From Agathobacter sp. (GTDB taxonomy: Bacteria; Bacillota; Clostridia; Lachnospirales; Lachnospiraceae): a stretch of 64,000 nucleotides of DNA. The notes beneath the pieces are model-generated. The model had not been told where the DNA came from. It was given only the letters and a program-made list of their open reading frames with translations, and did not search any database. Of this stretch, positions 1 to 8,906 are shown in pieces. The position numbers were made by a program, and so were the translations under genes. Position 1 is the stretch's first letter. Each line of letters opens with the position of its first letter. The stretch spans positions 47,323 through 111,322 of the forward strand of contig JALEKN010000055.1 of assembly GCA_022769125.1 (NCBI GenBank), written 5' to 3'.

Positions 1-567
1 AGCTTTAAGAGCGAAATGTCTGATCTGCAGAAGCAGATTGATCGTCTGGACGATATCGAAATTGAATTTTTCATCTATAAGAATAAGCTTGCATGTGTCC
101 GCACCGAGATTGAGGGAGAGGATATGGAAATCCTGTTCCTGGGTGGTGACTATCGTATGCAGAATATTGAAGTAAACTATGACGGCACTACCTACTTTGA
201 GCTAAAAGGTGAGAAGGACGGCTCGGAGGAGGATATCAAGCTTAAGGCGGCAGGACAGACAATTGCAAAGGTAAACTATGATACAAAATCCGGCGATTAC
301 AGCATAAGCGTTGAGGAAATCGGTACCATCAAAGGTAATATTGAACGTACCAGAAAAGGTGTTACGGTTAATGTTACAAAGTTCTTTGGCTACGATGGAA
401 TCAAGTTCAGTGCATATGCAAATGATTCCGCGGAATTTGATGAAGTGGACGAGAAGGATATCTTCGACATCGGAAATGCCGATGAGAGCGATTGGAATGA
501 TCTTGCAGGCGAAATTGATGCCACCGTGCTTTACGAACTGGAAGATGCATTAGATGATGTATTTTAA
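1..567 (+). CDS. C-terminal part of an unrecognised protein (5' truncated by window edge)
   Basis: The frame is open from base 1 (the five codons before the first ATG at 16 are sense) and there is no ribosome site before that ATG, so this is probably the end of a longer gene. The visible 188 residues are acidic and alternate short hydrophobic and charged stretches, as in an all-beta fold; no membrane segment, cysteine cluster or catalytic motif is visible. The C-terminus is strongly acidic. I do not recognise the family and infer no function. It is followed 28 bp later by purC with its own strong ribosome site, so the two could be co-transcribed, but no functional link is implied. Confidence 0.7.
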   Translation, partial: SFKSEMSDLQKQIDRLDDIEIEFFIYKNKLACVRTEIEGEDMEILFLGGDYRMQNIEVNYDGTTYFELKGEKDGSEEDIKLKAAGQTIAKVNYDTKSGDYSISVEEIGTIKGNIERTRKGVTVNVTKFFGYDGIKFSAYANDSAEFDEVDEKDIFDIGNADESDWNDLAGEIDATVLYELEDALDDVF

Positions 568-595
568 TAAAAACGCATGATAAGGAGACAGTGTG

Positions 596-1471
596 ATGAC
601 AGAGTACAAGCCATTTAAAGAAGGAAAAGTAAGAGAGGTATACGATAACGGGGACAACCTGATCATGGTTGCAACAGACCGTATTTCCGCATTTGATGTT
701 ATTCTGAAGAATAAAGTAACGGATAAAGGTGCAATTCTGACACAGATGTCAAAGTTTTGGTTTGAATTCACGCAGGATGTTGTAGCAAATCATATGATTT
801 CCGTAGATCCACAGGATATGCCGGAGTTCTTCCGACAGGAGAAGTTCTGCGGGAACAGCATGATGGTAAAGAAACTTAACATGATCCCGATTGAGTGTAT
901 CGTGCGTGGATATATTACAGGAAGTGGATGGGCGAGCTACAAGGAGAACGGAACAGTATGTGGAATTAAGCTCCCGGAAGGCCTTGTTGAGTCCGATAAG
1001 CTTCCTGAGCCAATCTACACTCCAAGTACAAAGGCAGAAATTGGTGATCACGATGAGAATATCTCCTTTGAGCGCAGCGTGGAAGTACTTGAGAAACATT
1101 TCCCGGGTAAGGGACAGGAATATGCAGAGAAGATCCGCGATTATACAATCGCACTCTACAAGAAGTGCGCAGAGTATGCACTATCAAAGGGAATTATTAT
1201 TGCTGATACCAAGTTTGAGTTCGGATTGGATGAGGACGGCAATGTCGTCCTTGGCGATGAAATGCTTACTCCGGACAGCTCACGCTTCTGGCCGGTAAAA
1301 GGCTACAAGCCGGGGCAGAGCCAGCCGTCCTTTGACAAGCAGTTCGTAAGAGACTGGTTGAAAGCCAACCCGGATAGTGATTACCTGCTTCCGGATGATG
1401 TCATCGCAAAGACCGTTGACAAGTACAAAGAAGCATATGCTCTTTTGACCGGAAAAGAATTTACACGATAA
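596..1471 (+). CDS. purC: SAICAR synthetase (phosphoribosylaminoimidazole-succinocarboxamide synthase)
   Basis: Condenses CAIR with aspartate using ATP to form SAICAR, a step of de novo purine synthesis in the cytosol. The N-terminus YKPFKEGKVREVYD is the start of the family's nucleotide-binding lobe, and the motifs RGYITGSGW and DTKFEFG are typical catalytic-lobe signatures. At 291 residues it is the long (yeast Ade1-like) form rather than the about 240-residue form of many bacteria. I place the start at ATG 596, 8 bases after AAGGAG (582-587); a GTG directly before it (593) would add one residue. It is the first of a purC-purF-purB run on the same strand. Confidence 0.96.
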   Translation: MTEYKPFKEGKVREVYDNGDNLIMVATDRISAFDVILKNKVTDKGAILTQMSKFWFEFTQDVVANHMISVDPQDMPEFFRQEKFCGNSMMVKKLNMIPIECIVRGYITGSGWASYKENGTVCGIKLPEGLVESDKLPEPIYTPSTKAEIGDHDENISFERSVEVLEKHFPGKGQEYAEKIRDYTIALYKKCAEYALSKGIIIADTKFEFGLDEDGNVVLGDEMLTPDSSRFWPVKGYKPGQSQPSFDKQFVRDWLKANPDSDYLLPDDVIAKTVDKYKEAYALLTGKEFTR

Positions 1472-1534
1472 AAGGTATTTCTTTGACTAAGGGGATTAGC
1501 GCGAAAACGCATAGAAACGTCAAAGGAGAGAAGC

Positions 1535-3019
1535 ATGAAGCAGGATGCAGTATTTGATAGCTATATAGAAGAGGATGCTCTGCATGAAGAGTGCGGAGTA
1601 TTTGGAATGTATGATTTTGATGGTGGAAATGTCGCATCGACCATATATTATGGTCTTTTTGCGTTGCAGCACCGGGGACAGGAAAGCTGCGGCATTGCGG
1701 TAAGTGACACAAACGGACCGAGAGGCAATATGCTTTCCCATAAAGGAATGGGGCTTGTAAATGAGGTATTTACGCCGGAAAACCTTGAGGCGATGAAGGG
1801 TGACATCGGTGTAGGACATGTCCGTTATTCAACGGCAGGTTCTTCTACCCGTGAGAATGCCCAGCCGCTTGTTCTCAACTATGTAAAGGGAACACTTGCC
1901 ATGGCCCACAACGGGAATCTGATCAATGCAAATGAGCTTCGCCGTGAACTTGAATACACGGGTGCAATTTTTCAGACAACAATTGATTCGGAGGTCATCG
2001 CATATCATATCGCGCGTGAACGATTAAATTCAAAGACCGCAGAAGAAGCAGTCCGGCGTGCCTGCATGAAGCTAAAGGGGGCATATGCACTTGTGGTTGC
2101 AAGCCCGAGAAAGCTGATTGCAGCAAGAGATCCGTTTGGTTTTAAGCCGCTTTGCATTGGAAAGCGAGACAATGCCTACATCGTAACTTCTGAGACATGT
2201 GCGCTTGATACGATAGGTGCAACATTTATCCGTGATGTGCTTCCGGGAGAAGTTGTTGCAATTACTCCGGATGGAATTGAATCAGATATGTCCATGGCAA
2301 TTCCGAAGGAGAAGCAGGCAAGATGTATTTTCGAATATATCTATTTCGCAAGGCCGGACAGTCATTTTGATGGGGAAAGCGTGTATGCAAGCCGAATAAA
2401 GGCGGGGCGATTCCTTGCCATCGACTCACCGGTTGAGGCGGATATTGTAACAGGAGTCCCGGAATCCGGAAACGCTGCGGCACTTGGATATTCTCTGGAA
2501 TCCAAAATCCCGTATGGAACAGCTTTTGTCAAAAACGGTTATGTGGGAAGAACTTTTATCAAACCAAAGCAGTCGAGCCGGGAATCGAGTGTGCAGATTA
2601 AGCTGAATGTATTGAAGGAGGCAGTAGCCGGAAAACGTGTCATCATGATTGATGATTCTATTGTCCGGGGAACGACTTCGGATCGTATTGTACGTATGTT
2701 AAGGGATGCAGGGGCAACAGAAGTACATGTGCGCATCAGCTCACCGCCGTTTTTGTGGCCATGTTATTTTGGTACAGATATTCCTGCAAGAGAACAGCTG
2801 ATTGCGTATAATCGCAGTATAGAAGAAATCCGGCAGATCATCGGAGCGGATTCTTTGGGATACCTTGCAATTGACCGCTTGCCGGAGATGGTAGACGGAC
2901 TGCCTATCTGCAAAGGCTGCTTTACCGGCAATTATCCGATGGAACCACCGAAAGAAGACATCCGGGGAGAGTACTTTGATAAGGAAATCGACCTGGAACG
3001 ACGCATCATCAATCGCTGA
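1535..3019 (+). CDS. purF: amidophosphoribosyltransferase (glutamine PRPP amidotransferase)
   Basis: First committed enzyme of purine synthesis: transfers ammonia from glutamine to PRPP. The N-terminal Ntn-hydrolase domain begins at Cys20 (HEECGVFGMYD), so a 19-residue propeptide must be removed to expose the nucleophile, as in the Bacillus type. The PRPP-binding loop VIMIDDSIVRGTT lies in the C-terminal half. Cysteines in CIFEYIYFARP and ICKGCFTG fit the [4Fe-4S]-containing, oxygen-sensitive class of PurF. The 494-residue length is normal. The ATG is preceded by AAAGGAGAG. It sits 63 bp after purC and 15 bp before purB, consistent with one operon. Confidence 0.97.
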   Translation: MKQDAVFDSYIEEDALHEECGVFGMYDFDGGNVASTIYYGLFALQHRGQESCGIAVSDTNGPRGNMLSHKGMGLVNEVFTPENLEAMKGDIGVGHVRYSTAGSSTRENAQPLVLNYVKGTLAMAHNGNLINANELRRELEYTGAIFQTTIDSEVIAYHIARERLNSKTAEEAVRRACMKLKGAYALVVASPRKLIAARDPFGFKPLCIGKRDNAYIVTSETCALDTIGATFIRDVLPGEVVAITPDGIESDMSMAIPKEKQARCIFEYIYFARPDSHFDGESVYASRIKAGRFLAIDSPVEADIVTGVPESGNAAALGYSLESKIPYGTAFVKNGYVGRTFIKPKQSSRESSVQIKLNVLKEAVAGKRVIMIDDSIVRGTTSDRIVRMLRDAGATEVHVRISSPPFLWPCYFGTDIPAREQLIAYNRSIEEIRQIIGADSLGYLAIDRLPEMVDGLPICKGCFTGNYPMEPPKEDIRGEYFDKEIDLERRIINR

Positions 3020-3034
3020 TAAGGAGAAAATAAA

Positions 3035-4486
3035 ATGAGTACAGATTGTTACAGCAGCCCGCTTTCTGAGCGCTATGCAAGCAAGGAAATGCAGTATATT
3101 TTTTCTGCGGATATGAAATTTTCAACATGGAGAAAGCTCTGGATTGCTCTGGCAGAGACTGAGATGGAACTTGGGCTTTCAGAAAACGGCAAACCGGTCA
3201 TCACACAGGAGATGGTTGATGAGTTGAAAGCTCATGTAAATGACATTAATTATGACGTTGCAAAAGAGCGTGAAAAGCAGGTGCGCCATGATGTAATGAG
3301 CCATGTATATGCATATGGACAGCAGTGCCCGAAAGCAGCAGGAATTATTCATCTTGGAGCAACATCCTGCTATGTAGGTGACAATACGGATATTATTGTC
3401 ATGCGTGAAGCACTTAAGCTGGTTCATAAAAAACTTGTAAATGTTATCGCAGAGCTTGCCGCTTTCGCAGAGAAATATAAGGATCTTCCAACATTGGCAT
3501 TTACCCATTTCCAGCCGGCACAGCCGACCACAGTCGGAAAACGTGCAACATTGTGGCTGAATGAGTTTATGATGGATCTGGAGGATCTTGAGTATGTGGC
3601 AGGCAGCTTAAAGCTTCTTGGCTCAAAGGGAACAACCGGAACGCAGGCAAGCTTCCTGGAACTGTTTGACGGAGACAATGAGACAATCGACAAGATTGAT
3701 CCGATGATCGCAAAGAAGATGGGCTTTGAGGCCTGCTATCCGGTGTCAGGGCAGACCTATTCCAGAAAGGTTGATACGCGCGTTGCAAATGTACTTGCGG
3801 GAATTGCAGCGAGTGCACATAAGATGTCAAACGACATCCGCCTGTTACAGCACTTAAAGCAGGTGGAAGAACCATTTGAAAAAAATCAGATTGGTTCCTC
3901 TGCAATGGCATACAAGAGAAATCCGATGCGCAGTGAGCGTATCGCATCTCTTTCCAGATATGTTATGATCGATGCGCTAAATCCGGCAATCACATCAGCA
4001 ACACAGTGGTTTGAGCGCACATTGGATGACTCGGCAAATAAGCGCCTTTCCATTCCGGAAGGATTCCTGGCAATCGATGGTATCTTAGATTTGTGTCTGA
4101 ATGTCGTAGATGGGCTGGTGGTTTATCCGAAGGTAATCCGCAAGCAGTTCATGAGTGAGATTCCGTTCATGGCAACCGAGAACATCATGATGGATGCGGT
4201 TAAGAATGGCGGCAATCGTCAGGAGCTGCATGAGAAGATCCGTCAGCTTTCCATGGAAGCAGGCAAGATGGTAAAGGAAGAGGGCAAGGACAATAACCTT
4301 GTGGATCTGATTGCAGCAGATGCTTCCTTCGGTCTGACTAAGGAACAGATCGAGGAAACATTAAAGCCGGAGCTATACGTGGGGCGTGCTCCGCGTCAGG
4401 TGGAAGTATACCTGAGGGATGTTGTTTCCCCGGTTCTTACTGCAAACAAAGAGGAGCTTGGAGTAAAAGCGGAAATCAACGTATAA
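3035..4486 (+). CDS. purB: adenylosuccinate lyase
   Basis: Cleaves SAICAR to AICAR and adenylosuccinate to AMP, releasing fumarate, so it acts twice in purine synthesis. The fumarase/aspartase superfamily signature GSSAMAYKRNPMRSER is present at about residues 286-301 and contains the mobile catalytic serine; HLGATSCYVGDN and THFQPAQPTT are the other conserved active-site stretches. 483 residues is slightly longer than the 430-475 usual for bacteria. It starts 15 bp after purF with AAGGAG, so it is probably translated from the same message. Transcription appears to end at the hairpin directly downstream, which also overlaps the eno start. Confidence 0.96.
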   Translation: MSTDCYSSPLSERYASKEMQYIFSADMKFSTWRKLWIALAETEMELGLSENGKPVITQEMVDELKAHVNDINYDVAKEREKQVRHDVMSHVYAYGQQCPKAAGIIHLGATSCYVGDNTDIIVMREALKLVHKKLVNVIAELAAFAEKYKDLPTLAFTHFQPAQPTTVGKRATLWLNEFMMDLEDLEYVAGSLKLLGSKGTTGTQASFLELFDGDNETIDKIDPMIAKKMGFEACYPVSGQTYSRKVDTRVANVLAGIAASAHKMSNDIRLLQHLKQVEEPFEKNQIGSSAMAYKRNPMRSERIASLSRYVMIDALNPAITSATQWFERTLDDSANKRLSIPEGFLAIDGILDLCLNVVDGLVVYPKVIRKQFMSEIPFMATENIMMDAVKNGGNRQELHEKIRQLSMEAGKMVKEEGKDNNLVDLIAADASFGLTKEQIEETLKPELYVGRAPRQVEVYLRDVVSPVLTANKEELGVKAEINV

Positions 4487-4499
4487 AAATCGCATAAAG

Positions 4500-4546
4500 A
4501 AAGACCTCCCGGGATATTCTAACAGAAAACAAAGGGAGGTCTTTTT
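4500..4546 (+). terminator. hairpin that ends purB and also contains the eno ribosome binding site
   Basis: A perfect 11-bp inverted repeat (4500-4510 with 4534-4544, AAAGACCTCCC / GGGAGGTCTTT) is followed by a T-run that ends exactly at the eno ATG (4547). It has the form of an intrinsic terminator for purB. The GGGAGG in the 3' arm (4534-4539) is at the right distance (7 nt) to be the eno Shine-Dalgarno, so the same hairpin would sequester that site in any read-through transcript. Confidence 0.8.
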
Positions 4547-5815
4547 ATGTCTTTATATATGAAAATCATTGACATACACGGAAGAGAAATCTTGGATTCA
4601 AGAGGAAATCCGACGGTCGAGGTGGAGGTGACAGCAGAGACGGAGACAACGGGAAAGAAGTATACCGGAAGGGAATCCGTGCCATCCGGAGCAAGTACCG
4701 GACAGTTTGAGGCAATCGAGCTTCGTGACGGGGACAAAAAATATTTCGGCCTTGGCGTGCAGAAGGTCGTTGCGCATATCAACAACAGAATCAGGAATGA
4801 GATCATTGGGATGAACGTACTTGATCAGGTTGCAATCGACCGCAGACTGATCGAACTTGACGGAACTGACAATAAGGGAAATCTCGGGGCAAATGCATTG
4901 CTTGGTGTGTCACTTGCGTGTGCCAAATGTGCGGCAGAAGCAATGCAGCTTCCGTTACACCGCTATATCGGAGGCATAAATGCGAAAATTCTTCCGCGTC
5001 CGATGATGAATGTAATCAATGGTGGAGTACACGCCAAAAACAAGCTGGATTTTCAGGAATTTATGATCGTGCCTAAGGCAGACAGTTTTTGTGATGCACT
5101 GCGCATGGGGGCAGAGATCTATCATTTCCTAAAGAAAATTCTGGAGGAAGACCACATGCTTACAGCGGTCGGGGATGAAGGAGGCTTCGCCCCGGATCTC
5201 GCAACTGCAAAGGAAGTGTTTGCGTACCTGGCAAAGGCAGTGGACAAGGCTGGCTACAGGCTTGGAGAGGACGTTGTCTTTGCAATGGATGCTGCATCAA
5301 GCGAGTTATATGACGAGGGAAGAGATGTTTATGTTTTTCCGGGAGAAGGTGTCAGCAGGAGTACGGAAGAGATGATCAGCCTATATGAGGAATTGGTATA
5401 TAATTATCCGCTTGTTTCCATCGAGGACGGACTGCAGGAGAACGACTGGGAGGGATGGCAGGAACTTACGAAACGGCTTGGCGACAAGGTAATGCTCGTC
5501 GGGGACGATCTTTTTGTCACGAATACGAAGCGCATCCGGTGCGGCATTGACCTTAAAGTGGCAAACGCAGTGCTGGTCAAGGTCAATCAGATCGGAACAC
5601 TTACAGAGGCAATGGATGCAATCTCCATGTGCCAGATGGCGGGATATAAAGCCGTAATTTCCCACCGTTCCGGAGAAACGGAGGACAGCTTCATCGCGAA
5701 TCTCGCAGTGGCGGTGAATGCAGGCTGGATCAAATGTGGTGCGCCTTGCAGGGCAGAGCGTACTGCGAAGTACAATGAGCTGCTGCGCATAGAAGAAAAC
5801 ATTGCAAAATCGTAA
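4547..5815 (+). CDS. eno: enolase (phosphopyruvate hydratase)
   Basis: Interconverts 2-phosphoglycerate and phosphoenolpyruvate in glycolysis; cytosolic, magnesium dependent. Family signatures are clear: [14 protein letters not shown] near the N-terminus, [10 protein letters not shown] at the active-site loop, the metal ligand region [15 protein letters not shown], and [18 protein letters not shown] near the C-terminus. 422 residues matches the family. The start at ATG 4547 uses GGGAGG buried in the preceding hairpin; an internal ATG at 4559 is possible but has no better ribosome site. I see no obvious promoter of its own in the 60 bp after purB, so expression may depend on read-through or on a promoter inside purB. 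Confidence 0.97.
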   Translation: MSLYMKIIDIHGREILDSRGNPTVEVEVTAETETTGKKYTGRESVPSGASTGQFEAIELRDGDKKYFGLGVQKVVAHINNRIRNEIIGMNVLDQVAIDRRLIELDGTDNKGNLGANALLGVSLACAKCAAEAMQLPLHRYIGGINAKILPRPMMNVINGGVHAKNKLDFQEFMIVPKADSFCDALRMGAEIYHFLKKILEEDHMLTAVGDEGGFAPDLATAKEVFAYLAKAVDKAGYRLGEDVVFAMDAASSELYDEGRDVYVFPGEGVSRSTEEMISLYEELVYNYPLVSIEDGLQENDWEGWQELTKRLGDKVMLVGDDLFVTNTKRIRCGIDLKVANAVLVKVNQIGTLTEAMDAISMCQMAGYKAVISHRSGETEDSFIANLAVAVNAGWIKCGAPCRAERTAKYNELLRIEENIAKS

Positions 5816-5829
5816 ACTTCCGTTATAAT
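5802..5829 (+). promoter_or_regulatory. sigma-A-type promoter for mscL
   Basis: TTGCAA (5802-5807) and a perfect TATAAT (5824-5829) are separated by 16 bp, overlapping the end of eno and lying about 60 bp before the mscL ATG. Judged by eye only. Confidence 0.55.
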
Positions 5830-5889
5830 TGTGATAAAAAGGGTATGCCCGTGAAACGGGTACAGATGGGACACAAAGGAGGAAGCATC

Positions 5890-6309
5890 ATGAAGAAGTT
5901 TATGGCAGAGTTTAAGAAGTTTATCAGCCGCGGCAATGTGATGGATATGGCGGTTGGTATTATCATCGGTGGAGCATTTACGAGCATTGTAAATTCATTG
6001 GTTAATGATATCATTAATCCGATCCTTGGGATTTTTGGAGGAATGAACTTTGACCAGCTTGCAGTAGTAATTCCAGCGATTGGAGGCGGCGAGGTAACGC
6101 TGACCTACGGCAATTTTATTACAGCAGTCATTAACTTTTTGATTATGGCGTTTATTGTATTTTCCATTATCAAAGCAATCAATGCGGCAAGTGCACGTTT
6201 CGAAAAGAAAGAGGAGCCAAAGGCACCAACAGAAAAGGAATGTCCATATTGCAAGACAAAGATCGCTGTGGCAGCAACGAGATGCCCGAACTGTACTTCA
6301 ATGTTATAG
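5890..6309 (+). CDS. mscL: large-conductance mechanosensitive channel with C-terminal zinc ribbon
   Basis: Forms the homopentameric membrane channel that releases solutes during hypo-osmotic shock. The N-terminal amphipathic segment and first membrane helix (EFKKFISRGNVMDMAVGIIIG) and a second hydrophobic helix around residues 73-98 are typical of MscL. The C-terminal tail carries two CxxC pairs (CPYCKTK and CPNC), a zinc ribbon seen in some Firmicutes versions. I start at ATG 5890, preceded by AAAGGAGG at 5875-5882; an upstream in-frame ATG at 5845 has no ribosome site. The protein has 139 residues. It is flanked by its own promoter and is probably monocistronic. Confidence 0.93.
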   Translation: MKKFMAEFKKFISRGNVMDMAVGIIIGGAFTSIVNSLVNDIINPILGIFGGMNFDQLAVVIPAIGGGEVTLTYGNFITAVINFLIMAFIVFSIIKAINAASARFEKKEEPKAPTEKECPYCKTKIAVAATRCPNCTSML

Positions 6310-6320
6310 TGAAAAAGGGC

Positions 6321-6349
6321 TTGAAATGGCATTTGGGATATGCTATACT
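6321..6349 (+). promoter_or_regulatory. sigma-A-type promoter for secG
   Basis: TTGAAA (6321-6326), a 17-bp spacer and TATACT (6344-6349), followed by secG whose GTG lies about 40 bp downstream. Confidence 0.6.
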
Positions 6350-6387
6350 ATTTTAAGTTATTGAGCTTACAATAGGAGGTGTGAATC

Positions 6388-6627
6388 GTGGCAGTTTTGA
6401 AGACGATTTTAACAATAATCTTTATTATTATCAGCGTAGTGATTACAGTAGTTATCCTGATGCAGGAGGGCAAGTCCGCAGGACTTGGAGCAATCAGCGG
6501 TGCCGCAGATACTTACTGGGGCAAGAACAAAGGACGTTCGATGGAAGGCATTCTTGTTAAGCTTACCAAGATCGCCGTTATCCTGTTCTTAGTAATAGCA
6601 GTATTGCTTAATATGGGTATTTGGTAG
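6388..6627 (+). CDS. secG: preprotein translocase subunit SecG
   Basis: Small integral subunit of the SecYEG protein-export channel. 79 residues with two hydrophobic helices (about 4-24 and 55-76) joined by the conserved loop containing LMQEGKSAGLGAISG, which identifies the family. Translation starts at a GTG (6388) 7 nt after a strong AGGAGGT (6374-6380). A terminator follows immediately, so secG is probably transcribed alone from the promoter at 6321-6349, although rnr downstream often accompanies secG in Firmicutes. Confidence 0.93.
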   Translation: MAVLKTILTIIFIIISVVITVVILMQEGKSAGLGAISGAADTYWGKNKGRSMEGILVKLTKIAVILFLVIAVLLNMGIW

Positions 6628-6635
6628 AATCCACA

Positions 6636-6667
6636 AAAGACTGTCGATCATTCGGCAGTCTTTTTTT
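6636..6667 (+). terminator. intrinsic terminator after secG
   Basis: A 12-bp stem (6636-6647 with 6652-6663, one G-T wobble) with a TCAT loop is followed by a run of seven T. It separates secG from rnr. Confidence 0.85.
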
Positions 6668-6731
6668 CTGTGTGAAGTGGCTCTTTAAGATGGAACGTCA
6701 CGATGGCTTCTTAAGATATATAGGAGAAGAT

Positions 6732-8906
6732 ATGAGCGAACTGGAACAATATGAGGTAAGAAAGAAAAAAGTATATGATTTTATCTGCTCGGATGTCTAT
6801 GTGCCGATGAAGATCAAAGAGCTTGCGATCATGCTCGCGGTAAAGCATGAGGACAGACCGCAGCTGGAGCGTATCCTCTTGGAACTGCAGCAGGAGGGCA
6901 AGATCGTATTGTCCAAGCGGGGCAAGTACACAAAGGGCGAGGAGAAGCGGCTGGTTGGCACTTTTACAGCGCATCCGAAGGGCTTTGGCTTTGTCACGAT
7001 CCCGGATGAGAGCGAGGACATTTTCATCCCGGAGACTAAGGTAAACGGTGCGATGCACATGGATACGGTCGAGGTCGTAGTCTCTCCGGCGGCGACCGGA
7101 AGGCGGCGCGAGGGAACGGTCGTAAAGATCGTAGAGCGCGGCATGAAACAGGTGGTCTGCACCTACGAGCAGAGCAAGACCTTTGGCTTTGGCGTGCCGG
7201 ACAATACGAAGTTTGCCAAGGATATTTTTATCCCGCAGGAGCGTTCGAAGGGTGCAGTAAGCGGACACAAGGTCGTGGTGGAGATCACAAACTACGGTGC
7301 CAACGGCAAGAACCCGGAGGGCAAGGTGGTCGAGATCCTGGGACATATCAATGATCCGGGTGTGGATATTCTGTCCATCGTAAGGGCTTATGGGCTTCCG
7401 GTCGAGTTCTCCGAGAAGATCATGCATCAGGTGGAGAACGTCGCACACGAGGTGAGCAGCGCCGATATGGCGGGGCGCAAGGATCTGCGCAACTGGCAGA
7501 TGGTGACAATCGATGGGGAGGATGCCAAGGATCTTGACGATGCGGTTTCGCTTACGATGGATGGCGACAATTATGTGCTTGGCGTACACATTGCCGATGT
7601 GACGAACTATGTGCAGGAGCATAGCGCGCTGGATGTGGAGGCGTTAAAGCGCGGCACATCCGTGTATCTGGTAGACCGGGTGATCCCGATGCTGCCACAT
7701 GCACTTTCCAATGGCATCTGTTCTTTGAATGCGGGGGAGAACCGGCTGGCTCTTAGCTGTATCATGACCATAAATCCAAAGGGAGAGGTCATCGACCATG
7801 AGATCGCGGAGACGGTCATCTGCGTGGATCGCAGGATGTCCTACACCAACGTGAAGAAGATCCTTGCAGACCATGACGCGGCAACGATCGCAGCGTATGA
7901 GGAGCTGGTTCCGATGTTTTTGCGAATGGAGACACTTTCCGCTATTTTGCGGAAAAAGCGTATGAAGCGTGGTGCGATCGACTTTGATTTCCCGGAGACA
8001 AAGGTGGTTCTGGATGAACAGGGAGTTCCGGTTGCGATCAAGCCTTACGAGCGCAATGTTGCAACGAAGATCATCGAGGACTTCATGCTGATCGCCAACG
8101 AGACGGTTGCACAGGATTACTTCTGGCAGGACGCACCGTTTTTGTACCGGACACATGAGAAGCCGGACAGCGAGAAGATCCACAAGCTTTCCACGTTTAT
8201 CAATAACTGTGGATATTCCATTCATATCGGAAGCGATAAGGTACACCCGAAGGAGCTGCAGAAGCTGCTGGAAAAGATCGAGGGAACCGATCAGGAGGGG
8301 CTGATCAGCCGTCTGACACTGCGTTCCATGAAGCAGGCGCGCTATTCGCCGATCTGTTCGGGACATTTTGGGCTTGCTGCCAACTACTATTGCCATTTTA
8401 CTTCACCGATCCGCCGTTATCCGGATCTGCAGATCCACCGGATCATCAAGGAAAATCTGCGTGGGCGTTTCAATGAGGCACGCAGAACGCATTATGAGGC
8501 GATCCTTCCGGAGGTGGCGAAGCACACCAGCGAGATGGAGCGGCGTGCCGACGAGGCAGAGCGTGAGACCATTAAGCAGAAGAAGGTCGAATACATGGAG
8601 AGGCATATCGGAGAGGTATTTTCCGGTGTGATCTCCGGCGTGACGGAATGGGGATTTTTCGTGGAGCTGGCAAACACGGTGGAAGGACTTGTGCGTGTCA
8701 CCTCGCTTACGGATGATTTCTATGAGTATTACGATGATTCCTATGAGCTGGTCGGTCAGGCAACCAACCGGCGGTATAAGCTTGGACAGCGCATCCGTGT
8801 GCGGGTGGAGCAGGCAGACCGGCTGATGCGGACGATTGATTTTTCAATCGCAACAGAGGGGGATACAGATGAAGAAAGCACTGGTATACCGGTGGAAAGC
8901 ATATAA
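6732..8906 (+). CDS. rnr: ribonuclease R
   Basis: Processive 3'-5' exoribonuclease that degrades structured RNA; with SmpB and tmRNA it removes messages from stalled ribosomes. The order is N-terminal winged helix, cold-shock-like domains (KGFGFVTIPDESEDIFIP), RNB catalytic domain with the metal-binding run TIDGEDAKDLDDAVSL, then an S1 domain near residues 625-705 (GEVFSGVISGVTEWGFFVEL). I start at ATG 6732 after TAGGAGAAG; the frame is open farther upstream through the terminator, but that part looks non-coding. This gives 724 residues, normal for the family. smpB and ssrA lie 1-2 kb downstream, the usual trans-translation neighbourhood. Confidence 0.95.
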   Translation: MSELEQYEVRKKKVYDFICSDVYVPMKIKELAIMLAVKHEDRPQLERILLELQQEGKIVLSKRGKYTKGEEKRLVGTFTAHPKGFGFVTIPDESEDIFIPETKVNGAMHMDTVEVVVSPAATGRRREGTVVKIVERGMKQVVCTYEQSKTFGFGVPDNTKFAKDIFIPQERSKGAVSGHKVVVEITNYGANGKNPEGKVVEILGHINDPGVDILSIVRAYGLPVEFSEKIMHQVENVAHEVSSADMAGRKDLRNWQMVTIDGEDAKDLDDAVSLTMDGDNYVLGVHIADVTNYVQEHSALDVEALKRGTSVYLVDRVIPMLPHALSNGICSLNAGENRLALSCIMTINPKGEVIDHEIAETVICVDRRMSYTNVKKILADHDAATIAAYEELVPMFLRMETLSAILRKKRMKRGAIDFDFPETKVVLDEQGVPVAIKPYERNVATKIIEDFMLIANETVAQDYFWQDAPFLYRTHEKPDSEKIHKLSTFINNCGYSIHIGSDKVHPKELQKLLEKIEGTDQEGLISRLTLRSMKQARYSPICSGHFGLAANYYCHFTSPIRRYPDLQIHRIIKENLRGRFNEARRTHYEAILPEVAKHTSEMERRADEAERETIKQKKVEYMERHIGEVFSGVISGVTEWGFFVELANTVEGLVRVTSLTDDFYEYYDDSYELVGQATNRRYKLGQRIRVRVEQADRLMRTIDFSIATEGDTDEESTGIPVESI

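Noticed and set aside
6621..6731. Upstream extension of rnr from TTG 6621
   Set aside because: It would run through the secG terminator hairpin and encode unrelated residues; ATG 6732 has a ribosome site and matches the family start.
6711..7622. 303-codon minus-strand open frame inside rnr
   Set aside because: Antisense shadow of a clear RNase R gene; rich in His and Leu from reverse reading, no ribosome site and no recognisable domain.
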